This document shows positions 55,141-64,000 of a stretch of DNA of 64,000 nt, in pieces. How positions within the stretch are numbered: position 1 is the first letter of the stretch; the number at the start of each line of letters is the position of its first letter. The stretch spans positions 206,362 through 270,361 of the forward strand of contig MNCI01033412.1 in the NCBI GenBank assembly GCA_015680685.1, in the 5' to 3' direction. The notes beneath the pieces are model-generated. The model was given only the letters and a program-made list of their open reading frames with translations. It was not told where the DNA came from and ran no database searches. The stretch comes from Gnetum montanum. Lineage: Eukaryota; Streptophyta; Gnetopsida; Gnetales; Gnetaceae. Made by a program: the position numbers and the translations under genes.

Positions 55141-56590
55141 ATTGTTTTATACTAAAGAGGAGGAAGATCACCTCTTGATCTTTACAAAGGCATCAGATGC
55201 TAGTGACAACAACATGTGGTATGTTGATAGTGGGTGTAGCAATCACATGATTGGAAACAAGAAACTCTACTCAAGTTTGGAAACATATGATGGAAAGGTC
55301 ATCATAGGTAATGGGAAGAAGTTAACCATTGCTGGGATTGGATCACTTGCCTTCACAACCATGCAAGTTAACAACTATGTTATTTCCGAGATCTACTTTG
55401 TTCTATATATTTCAAAGAATTTATTAAGTGTGGGACAATTATATCGTAATGGGTATCATGTTGCGTTTGAAAAGAATGTTTGTAAAATCTCTAAGGCTAA
55501 TGATGATAAGGGTATTGCCATTATCCCTACTAGCAAAAATCAAATGTATAAGTTGTAGATACAAAAGAATGTTCAATGCCTCACTATCACTGATGACATT
55601 GCATGGTTGTAGGATGCTCGATTAGGACATGTCAACTTTGGCTCAATGGACCACATGTAGAAAGAAGGACTCATCAGAGGTATGCCAAAATTTTCTTTGT
55701 CCAATAGTCATGATTGTGGCATATGTCAACTAGGAAAAATCACAAGATTGTTGTTTCCTAGGAAAGAACATAGATCTCAAGAAAAATTAGATCTAGTTCA
55801 TATGGATATATGCGGTCCCATGCAGGCATTGAGCCTAGGAAAAAACTGCTATATGTTAATAATCATGGATGATTTTTCTAGATTTTCTTGGGGTTATTTT
55901 ATGAAATTAAAATATCAAACATTGGGATTGTTTAGAGAATTCAAGGTGGTAGTAGAAAATCAAAGTGGCAATACAATCAAGCAAATCCGAACAGATCGTG
56001 GTGGTGAATTTTTTCCCAAGAATTTAAGGAATTCTACAAGAAGAATGGAATTATTCATCAAGTTACCACATCCTATACACCCCAACAAAATGGAGTAGCT
56101 GAAAGGAAAAATAGAACCATGGTTGAAATGGTCAAGTGTTTACTGCAGCTGTCAAACTTAGCAGATATGTTTTGGGCAGAAGCTTGTGCAACATCAATTC
56201 ATCTTTTAAATAGAGTGTCTTCCAAATCAATTCACAATAAAAAAACCTTATGAATTCTGGCATGGTTATACACCTAATATTTCACATTTGAAAATATTTG
56301 GTTCACCCTGCTATGTGCACATCCCTGCCCAAAACAAACAAAAATTAGATGGTAAAGCTATGTCTTGTATTTTTCTTGGATATTCTCCCACATCTAAAGC
56401 TGACAGGTGCTATGATAAAAATAATCACAAGGTTGTTGATTCCTATGACGTTAATTTTCTAAAACAAGACTGTATTGACCACAATCTATTTTTTCTAGCA
56501 ACAAAAATGTTTTGTGTAGGCCCTAGCATTGACACGTTTTTTGAGCAGCCTCTAGGCTATTCTCTTTCCAACGCCAAACCCACTCTAGTG
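55141..56590 (+). pseudogene. Copia protease and integrase
   Basis: The protease is marked by WYVDSGCSNHMIG (about 55217), the D-S-G active site of copia proteases. The gag-pre-integrase zinc region follows (HDCGICQLGK near 55709). The integrase core has LVHMDICGPM, MLIIMDDFSRFSWGYF and IRTDRGGEF (55795-56010). The glutamate region (TPQQNGVAERKNRT) is in another frame at about 56075-56120. The C-terminal IFLGYSPTSKADRCYD box lies at 56370-56420. Stops occur at 55556-55665 and frameshifts near 56040 and 56250. Confidence 0.85.
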
Positions 56591-57035
56591 ATGCCAAGGT
56601 AGCACATGTCTTGGGACTCTTCTACTAGATGGGGATGTCCTTCCCAAAATCGTAGACACCATGGGAACTGTGCAACTTCCAGCCCAAATGGCCCCTTGTT
56701 TTCACAGGGTCTACCTTGCCTACTTTCCACGTGTTGGTGCCTCTCCTTCCTCACCAACGCTCCCTCCATTCTAGGCAACAATAGCCAGGCATCAATTTTG
56801 ATGCCCCAGGTCCACATTTTTTGGTTCCCAAGTCGTCATTCCCTCTAGCTGCCAATTCCATTATTCTTGCAGCATCCAATCCACATTTCTTACGTCTACC
56901 AGCAAACAATCCACCCTTTTTGGAATCCCTTCCATCCACCATTCTATCCAATGCTGCTCCCTGTGGGCCTCTAACTCCATGTGCTTCTACGCTAACGTCT
57001 ACACACATTTTCCTTCCCCTTTTATGACAACTTTG
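56591..57035. other. Atypical GC-richer block inside the copia element
   Basis: Lies between the integrase end and the readable start of reverse transcriptase. Base composition is richer in C and G than the rest of the element, and the plus frames are Pro/Ser/Leu rich (for example LRLPANNPPFLESLPSTIL). The N-terminal part of the reverse transcriptase that should lie here is not recognisable. Either it is replaced by foreign sequence or this is a hypervariable linker. Confidence 0.45.
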
Positions 57036-57039
57036 CTTC

Positions 57040-58250
57040 TATTTCATGAATGGAATATGTGAAAATATTTCTAGCTATTGCTGCACAAGCTGGCTATGTG
57101 GTATATCAACTAGATGTGGCATCTGCATTCCTCAATGGCGTTATGAATGAAGAAGTCTATGTGGAACAACTCCCAGGTTCTGTTGATGAGGGAAAATAAG
57201 ATCATGTGTACAAGCTTCATAAAGCTTTGTACGAGCTCAAGTAAGCTCCATGTGCATGGTATGCATGTATTCATTCATTTTTCATCCAAGAGGGGTTCAT
57301 TCATCTTCATTCCCAAACTAAAATTTACAAAAAAGTATCTAGAGATGATTTTATTTTTTTCTGTCTATATGTAGATGATTTAATTTATTTTTCATCTACA
57401 ATTGCATTAGGAAATGATTTTCTTAATGCTTTGCAAAATGATTTTGACATGTCTGATCTAGGGAAAATTTCATATTTTTTGGGTTTTCAAGTAATCCAGA
57501 GAACAAAATCCATTTCCATAAGCCAAATGAAATTTGCCAGATGCTTGCGAAATTTGGCATGATTAATAGTAATCCCTCAGACACACCACTATCCCTTGGT
57601 ATAAAACTTACTAAGAATGATAAATCTCCTTCAGTTAATTCGTCACTATACAGATCCCTAGTTGGTGGTTTATTATATGTCTCCAATACTTGTCCAGATA
57701 TTCAATATGTTGTTAATTACCTTTCTTGGTTTATGCAAGATCCACATGAATCACATTGGAAAGCTGCAAAATGAGTTCTATGTTACTTGAGAACTACAAT
57801 AGATTTTGGGATCGCATTCCATCGACATACAAACTTCAAGGTATGGGGATACATTGATGCAGATTGGGGAGGCGACCTTAATGATCAAAAGTCAACTTTT
57901 GGTTTTTGTCTCTTCTTTGGTCCATCGCTCATCTCTTCGGGATCAAAGAAGCAGTCTTTAGTCGCACTCTCAACAGCTGAAGCAGAATACATAGTTGTAT
58001 CAAATGCTGCTTCTTAGGCCATGTGGATTGACTCTGTTTTCACTGAAATGGGATTTACACTTGATCCTTCCATTTGCTTATACTGTGACAACACAAGTGC
58101 TATTGCAATGGCTCACAATCCAGTTCAGCATGGGCGTACCAAGCACATTGATATCAAGCATCACCATCTCAGAAGCCTGATCCAAGAAAACATCCTCAAC
58201 ATGGAACATTGTGCAACTAACACAAAACTAGCAAATATTTTTACCAAGAT
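57040..58250 (+). pseudogene. Copia reverse transcriptase and RNase H
   Basis: Reverse transcriptase motifs: VYQLDVASAFLNGVMNEEVY (about 57098), HKALYELK near 57220 followed by a stop, and the catalytic CLYVDDLIYF (about 57360). The LSDLGK-equivalent (MSDLGKISYFLGFQV) follows near 57450. RNase H and its tether: GGLLYVSNTCPDIQYVVNYL (57664), ADWGGDLNDQKSTFGF (57860), LSTAEAEYI (57968) and YCDNTSAIAMAHNPVQHGRT (58080), then KHIDIKHHHLR. The YVDD catalytic pair is retained, but frameshifts near 57290 and 57540 and several stops inactivate the frame. Confidence 0.88.
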
Positions 58251-58319
58251 TTTGAGCTATGAGAAGTTTGCATCCTTCAGAGACCTGCTTGGAGTGGAAC
58301 CCCTTACCATCATTGGCAA

Positions 58320-58340
58320 GGGGGGGTGGGGGGGGGGGTT
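58320..58340 (+). promoter_or_regulatory. Polypurine tract of the copia element
   Basis: Two G-runs (7 and 11 G, split by one T) end directly at the 3' LTR. Position fits the plus-strand primer, though an all-G tract is unusual and homopolymer length may be inaccurate. Confidence 0.7.
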
Positions 58341-58688
58341 TGTGGAAGATGATGTGTAGACATTCCACATTATTAGGAGATTGATCTCATCCTTTTATTT
58401 ATTCTAAATAAGATGAGATCCTAGTGATTCATGCTTATCCATATCCATGCTTATCTCATCCATAAATAAGATAATAAGGATCATTCCCATGATTTTAGAG
58501 ACTCATGCTCATCTCTTCAAATCCATTCTTGGAAGGATCCAAGTCTATATAATTGTAGCAGCACATATTCATAAACATATAGATTCTGGATTAACAAATT
58601 GTAAGTGTGTTTTTTGTTCTAACAAAGTTCTTTAATTTTTGTTTAGCATAGATAGTAGATCCAGGGCCCTTTAGATTTAGATTTCTCA
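58341..58688 (+). repeat. 3' LTR of the copia element
   Basis: Starts TGTGGAAGATGATGTG and ends GATTTCTCA, followed by the CAAAT target duplication. Confidence 0.93.
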
Positions 58689-58693
58689 CAAAT

Positions 58694-59138
58694 GGCCATT
58701 GCTAGAATTTCCAAGCATTAAATGGTATTCTTAAAGTAGTCATAGTTATGTGTTCATTATTAAATGTATTAATTACTTAAGACAATAATACAAAGTACAT
58801 TGAGAACAATGTGCAAGTAAGAAATATTAGTCTATTCTAAGTGTTGCAATGAATGTCAAGACTCTCATTTTATTGTCGTTTATGTCAACATGTTTAGGTA
58901 CATGACACTTGAATAAAGATTTGTACAATCACTTTAGTTCATACTATGGGCACTCAAAAAATATTCTAATTCTAGAAAATGCAAACTACAAGAGCTTTGC
59001 CAAACTATTGACTTAACATCCATAAATGCGATGGGTACATGTACTTATATAGGCTTGACTTACATCTACGTTGATGCATGTGACCATGCATCAATGCAAA
59101 TACATTAATGGGGCTACATCGATGAGGCTACATCAACA
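58694..59138 (-). repeat. Second-subfamily LTR, right part
   Basis: Continues 53487-53806 after removal of the copia element and one CAAAT. It ends GCTACATCAACA, the reverse of the TGTTGAT start seen in the solo LTR at 6918. The shared GGGGCTACATCGATG block relates it to the 25951 LTR. Confidence 0.65.
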
Positions 59139-59379
59139 TAGTTAGTCAACTACACTTCTTCAAGTATAACAAAAAATAACATTATTAGTAATAGCTACTT
59201 CAAATGTAGTACATAAGGGCTAGTTAGAAAGAAAAGTTTAATTATAAGAAAAATGAAAAATGAAAAATTAATTTTAAAATATAAGGTTAGTAATGAAAAC
59301 AAGTGCAAGGATTTAGGACTCTAGGCCTTAAAGGTTAAAAAAATTTCAAACTATCATATATCATACTGTATTGTATGGA

Positions 59380-60120
59380 TGTATTATTTGGGAACCTAGA
59401 CTTAGTGCTAAACTTTAGAAAGATATTGAAAGAGTGTAATGAAATTTTCTTCTTAATGAGTTAAAGGTGAACATGCAAATACCTTACTCAATGTTATTAT
59501 GTGCATATGATTTATTACCTTTAGAAATAGAATCATTATGTTAAATCATTACATATAGCCATAGCCTACATATCTCAAGGTAAGATAAATTCTCTAAAGC
59601 AATTCTTAAGGATTTGCAAGACCATGATTGGTATTTTCAAGGGATGCAATGGTTGAGAAAATGGAATATCTCTTGGGAGGACATGCAACAAAATCCTAAG
59701 CATATTCATCAACTAGTCAAGCAAAAGGTTTTAACAAAAATGTGGTCTAATGTGGAAGGTAATAGATAATTTTATTTGTACTACTTTAGATTGAATAAAC
59801 TAGATATAAAAGCTCATTATCTCTCAAATGTTATTTCAATGAATATCAAAATGCTATCAATAAGCTTTGCTTAAGTTCTAATCATCTTAGAATTAAAAGT
59901 GGAAGATGGATTCAACTTTCCTAAGAAGAATGCATTAGTAAGTTCTGCAAATTAAGAGGCTTTAAAGATTAGTTGCAAGTGTTTCTTTCTAGTTCTATAA
60001 TTACCCATTTGAGAATGCATTATAATGTTACAAAAAAAGCCTGTATAAATTGTTTTAATGCTCATTTGGTGCTTGGTCAATCTGTACTGTCTATCATTAT
60101 TGTTCATTAAAATGTAATAT
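59380..60120 (+). pseudogene. Non-LTR retrotransposon relic
   Basis: Broken plus-strand frames give fragments such as ELKVNMQIPYSMLLCAYDLLPLEIESL (read across a frame change) and later SNHLRIKSGRW followed by EECISKFCKLRGF. The string S-x-H-x-L-R-I-x2-G-R-W, then E-E-x-x-C-x-x-C, resembles the end of LINE ORF2 proteins upstream of the C-terminal zinc region. Stops are frequent. Element ends and target duplication are not identifiable. Confidence 0.45.
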
Positions 60121-61174
60121 CTATCCAAAAGATCTAATAGTCTTACTAATAGGCTAACACCTCATTGTTGGGAAAAATTAGTGTTAAAAGGAGGATAGGG
60201 ACGATAAGGGGTAATCTTGTTACTATTAGTTTAGTTTTCAATTTATGTTAAGAGTAGAAGGGGCATGGGGTATAGAGCATAGAAGGGTTTTTTGTTTTTT
60301 TTTTTTTTTGGATTAGTTTAGTAAATATAAGGGGAATATAAAAATGCTCAAATAAAATTAATTAAAAATAAATTAAAAGCCTTAGCCTAAAGTAAAGTCA
60401 CCTTACTTTCAAAAATATAGAAGGTTCAAGAAGGGAAAAATAATAATACAATGATATTACAATTATAATTGAATTCACAACTTTTAACATATAAGATACT
60501 AAGTTTGTAGATAACCATAGAATAGATTAATAACCTTTTCTAAGAAAAGAAAAAAAAAGTACTAGGTAAAGAACTAAACTAATTAGGATTTTCAAGTAGA
60601 TTTCTGGAGTTCTTAATTAAATAAAGGACACATAAGAAATGAAGGGAAAGTAGGAGAAATGCAATAGCCGAATAACCCTCAAACTAATTTAAGACTACAC
60701 ATACATAGAATAAATGCTTTCCCATTGTACCCCTAAGGCTTTGCACTAAAACTATATGCTACAAAGAGATGGTTCGGTTTACCAATGACATGACAAGGTT
60801 GGGGCCCCTCCTGTGTCTACATTTTAGCGACAAGTTGTTTGACTTTCTCTTTCCTTCCATCTAAGGGATGCAATGCTAGAGATGCATTGGTTGTAGCCAA
60901 ATAGAGAACCAACTCATCATCGGTCACCCTCCAATTTGCCATTGTGTTTGAGGCTTCCTACCTTGAGATTGCTTCTCCTTGTTACGTTACATTGATAACC
61001 ATATTACATTGCTACTACGAATTCCAACCATCATCCTATTTTTATGTAATTCTTCAATTATAGGTAGAATGATAATCATGTACATTGTTTTGGCACATAT
61101 AAGTATCATTTTTACAAATAAACAAAGATTTAGCTCTTCATAAAGGTGAACAATAAAAAAGAACTTATGTAGTT
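60121..61174. other. No recognisable feature
   Basis: AT-rich DNA with a T-run at 60290-60308 and purine-rich tracts. Short ORFs only. Confidence 0.5.
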
Positions 61175-61361
61175 GACCCCATTTTGTTAGGATAAGGCTA
61201 AGATGATGATGATGATGAAGTGCCATCTTTCAATAAAAGTATATCGTAGTTGGTAAAACAGCAACATGACCCGATTTTGTTAGGATAAGGCTAGGATGAT
61301 GATGAAGATGAAGTGCCATCTTTCAATAAGAATATATCGTAGTTGGTAAAATAACAACATG
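61175..61361. repeat. 93-bp tandem duplication
   Basis: The unit starting GACCC(C/G)ATTTTGTTAGG and ending GCAACATGA/ACAACATGA occurs twice, from 61175 and 61268. It contains a short GATGAT microsatellite in each unit and differs at only a few positions. Confidence 0.9.
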
Positions 61362-61479
61362 AGAAATATAAGGGACTTGTTGCACAACACTCAGGTTGGG
61401 ATGTGCATGCTAGCAACAATGAACTATTTTCAAAAACATTATGCTTAGATGTGCTACAGTGAGGCCAATGCCGATTGAG

Positions 61480-62050
61480 TGAGATTAGCAGGTCAGCATG
61501 AGGTAGAATTAGCAAGTTTTCATATAGGGATTAACAAGGTTGACGCGTCTTTGAGGCTGCACGTCACGTGCCTGCTAACTGAGTGCCATCAAATGCTGTT
61601 TACAACGCCGGCCGCTGCACACCACTACCTACCATACGTGGCTACAAACGCATCACATGTAGTCTGCCATGCGCCGCCTGCGTTCACCGTTGTCTGTGAC
61701 GTCTCTTGCTGTGTTGTATGTCTGCTGACATCACCTGCCGCCGTCACCGTGCGCCTGCCATCGCTCGCCCAGAGAGAAAGAGGACCCTGTTTCTACCTGC
61801 AACTATCGACCATTGTCTGCAGTGCACAGTTCGGAGCCGCTGCTGCAAAAGAGAGAAGGGCAACCACAATCCCACTGCCATGTGCCCTGTCAGAGATAGA
61901 AGAGGCTATTCTTGTCTAGTGCTGGGTGAGGGGGAGGCGCCAGAGAGATCGAGATCCCCTATTCTTGTCTAGTGCTGGGAGAGGGGGAGGCCGATGATGA
62001 TACCCTTGGCTGAGATAGCTCCTTCCCTTTTATAGGCCGGTGCCCATTGC
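61480..62050 (+). repeat. GC-richer repeat related to the region near 46300
   Basis: About 61790-61990 matches 46240-46450 in reverse complement (AGAGGGGGAGG and AAGAGAGAA blocks). A 53-bp tandem duplication starts at 61906 and 61959 (CTATTCTTGTCTAGTGCTGG). A 146-codon frame at 61479-61919 is Cys/His/Ala rich without a domain and is probably fortuitous. A TTTTATAGG string lies near 62028. Confidence 0.5.
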
Positions 62051-62331
62051 TCCTTAAATGTCAATGTTGCCGTGTTGCCTGCGTCACCACCATCAATTGT
62101 TGCAACCACATTCTCCACATTCTCCACCAATCGTAACATTCAGTGCCAACACTTACCACCAACGTAACTTCCACCACCACACCATATTCTCCACCACCCC
62201 AGGCCATAAGGTAACTCCTCTAATGCCCACCATGCATTTTAATAAAAATATCAAAGCAAATTTATATTCATCTAAGTTTTGATCAATGTAAGTTATTATT
62301 TAGATTATTATAATCTAAAATATTTGTCATC

Positions 62332-62366
62332 NNNNNNNNNNNNNNNNNNNNNNNNNNNNNNNNNNN
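62332..62366. other. Assembly gap (35 N)
   Basis: Run of N. Confidence 1.
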
Positions 62367-64000
62367 TAAAACATGGAATATAGCATCCAATGTAGTATTT
62401 TGTACTTTATATTTTTCCCTTGATCTTTGCAATGCAGTTGATTATTACAATGTGAAGTCCTATTTTGCAATGTTGTACATACTTAAAAAGGATGAGAAAA
62501 CCAAACAGTTGGTGCAAACCCATGATGATGACTTCAAGATGATGATGCCTCTGCACAATAGATGCTTATTGCACATATCCTTAATTTGTTCTAATATTCT
62601 TTTCACTTTGAAGGCTTGCTCTAAAAAAACAAATACTATAGCTTAGAATATCTTTTTTTTTCACATATATTTATATTAAGTTGTTTAAGACAAACTACAG
62701 AACATAGATATTAGAGGAGAACTTTGAGCGGCTTCTATTTCAAATAAGTTCCAAGAATGGTAACTAAGATGATTGTTGAAAAACAAATGGCTATTGGTAA
62801 AGATAGCAAACTTATAGAACTTTTTAATTTTCATAGTATTCAAATTTATTTAAACATGGCCCTATGCCTAGCATGGGCGAGGTTGACATCAACACTTAGC
62901 CCTCAAACTAGAAATTGCATGCAAATGCAAAGAACAACAAAACCATGGAAATTTTAAAATGAAGATGCAACAAATACATGATCGAAAAGATCACAAACAG
63001 AAGAATTAAAACATGAAAGTAAACTATACTGATATAAACATGATTAAATTAACCATATCATCAAGAGAGAACTAGACATGGGCCACCCTTACCACACCAT
63101 ATTATTTAATTAAGACCAAAATATATACTCTTTATAAATCATAATTGTAACTGCATATATATATATAAAGTATATAACTACGATCACATTCCCAATTTTC
63201 TCACTTGGTAAAAGTCAAAAGTATGTGAACTACTTTGAGCACGTGATTTATGCCAAATTTAATGAGGAAAAGCTTATGTTAGATCATGGCTAGTCATAAC
63301 TTTTAGATTTTTCCTTGTGATTCCTTTTTTTCTTTTTTCTTTCTTTTCTTGACGTTCAGGAAGGAAATGGGTGAAAAGAGATTATTTCCTATTCGCTGTC
63401 TCTTTTTTCTTTTTTTTTCTTTTTTTTTGAATTTTGGTGAAACAAGTTGAAAAAGGGGAATGAAGGCTAGGGTGAGGATTGTTGCCAGACCCCATCACAC
63501 TTAAGAAGTTATTACACTACCAATGAACATGGTCCTTATTCTTCTTCTTTTTTCTTTAATTTTTGAGGAAACTTTTCTCGTGGTGTACTTCATTCTTAAG
63601 GTAGGAATTCCAATATGAGTCTAGCCAATTAGCTACATTGCCAAAGAATATCGTCCTTTTAGAACTTTGCCCATGGTGTAGTTCAACCCTCATGTATGTG
63701 CCTTTAATTATAATCTAATGGCATCATAACAAGTCTCTTGGGTAACTAAGGGTTCTCGAGTTGAGATGAACACACTTCATCCTATCACTTATAGGATAGC
63801 CATGGATCATCACACTTGAGGGCTAGGGCTTAGGAGGGGGGAAATGGGTTTTCCTAAGGGCACCTAGTGATTGTGGCTAACCATTCTCTAACGTCACATA
63901 TCCTACACTCACATGATTATGATGATTACATAATAAGTTAGCATAAATCTCATCCTCCATAATCCAACATAACTAATAAAACTAAAATCTTAAAATTGAC
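62367..64000. other. No recognisable gene
   Basis: AT-rich sequence with small ORFs. TTTGCAATGCAG at about 62433 followed by an open stretch to 62646 could mimic an acceptor and exon, but the peptide matches nothing known to me. Pyrimidine-rich tracts occur at 63320-63425. Confidence 0.4.

Larger units (their letters stand above)
53807..58688 (+). mobile_element. Complete Ty1/copia retrotransposon
   Basis: LTRs at 53807-54170 and 58341-58688 are flanked by the perfect 5-bp duplication CAAAT (53802-53806 and 58689-58693). Plus-strand order is PBS, gag with zinc knuckle, protease, integrase, reverse transcriptase, RNase H and a G-rich polypurine tract, the copia order. LTR divergence by eye is about 16 substitutions in 348 aligned bases, nearly all transitions, plus one 16-bp indel. 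Multiple stops and frameshifts make it inactive. It is inserted in the second-subfamily LTR and is therefore younger than it. Confidence 0.93.

Noticed and set aside
61479-61919. 146-codon plus-strand ORF
   Set aside because: Lies in a repeat with an antisense copy elsewhere in the window; Cys/His/Ala-rich composition with no recognisable domain.
62452-62646. Exon-like open stretch after an AG
   Set aside because: No family recognised, no second exon, and the sequence lies next to an assembly gap.

Overview
The window looks like intergenic sequence from a large, repeat-rich plant nuclear genome. A conifer or other gymnosperm is my best guess, from the density of old nested LTR retrotransposons and the style of the resistance gene, but nothing here proves the species. 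Only one intact host protein gene is convincing: a single-exon CC-NB-ARC-LRR (NLR) immune receptor of 940 codons on the minus strand at 22090-24912. Two broken host genes are readable: an NLR relative at about 8465-9350 and a class-3 triacylglycerol-lipase relative at about 44645-45330. Almost everything else is transposon-derived.

Layout. 1-6917: 5' part of a minus-strand Ty3/gypsy chromovirus-like element whose long LTR (3309-6917) is interrupted by a 5'-truncated LINE. 6918-7777: solo LTR in the opposite orientation. 8465-9350: NLR pseudogene. 10380-21713: complete minus-strand Athila/Tat-like element (element A) with both LTRs, a PBS, degenerate gag-pol and a 5-bp target duplication (AAATC); it separates the NLR pseudogene from the intact NLR. 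25951-26841: solo LTR of the same family. 26900-31676: two diverged copies of an unclassified repeat around a low-copy stretch. 31677-33793: large imperfect inverted repeat. 34310-34760: plus-strand gag fragment.

34872-44259: element B, same LTR family, with gag but no visible pol and with an extra degenerate ORF that has its own promoter-like region. 44260-45330: LTR fragment and lipase pseudogene. 45330-53486: element C, same family, with gag and protease but with reverse transcriptase, RNase H and integrase cleanly missing. 53487-59138: older LTR of a second subfamily, split by a complete Ty1/copia element (53807-58688, target duplication CAAAT). 59380-60120: LINE-like relic. 61175-62050: local tandem duplications and a second copy of a repeat also seen near 46300. 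62367-64000: nothing recognisable.

How the parts relate. Elements A, B and C and at least four solo or partial LTRs form one family. Its LTRs are bounded by TGATGAGT/ACTCATCA-type ends, and in A, B and C the PBS is related to TGGCGCCGTTGCCGGGGA. A retains pol remnants, while B and C are pol-less derivatives that would need enzymes supplied in trans. There are three assembly gaps (18380-19254, 30707-30777, 62332-62366) and three single-N joins, two of which sit inside exact or near-exact short duplications and are probably artefacts. All comparisons were made by eye; no alignment or database search was run.
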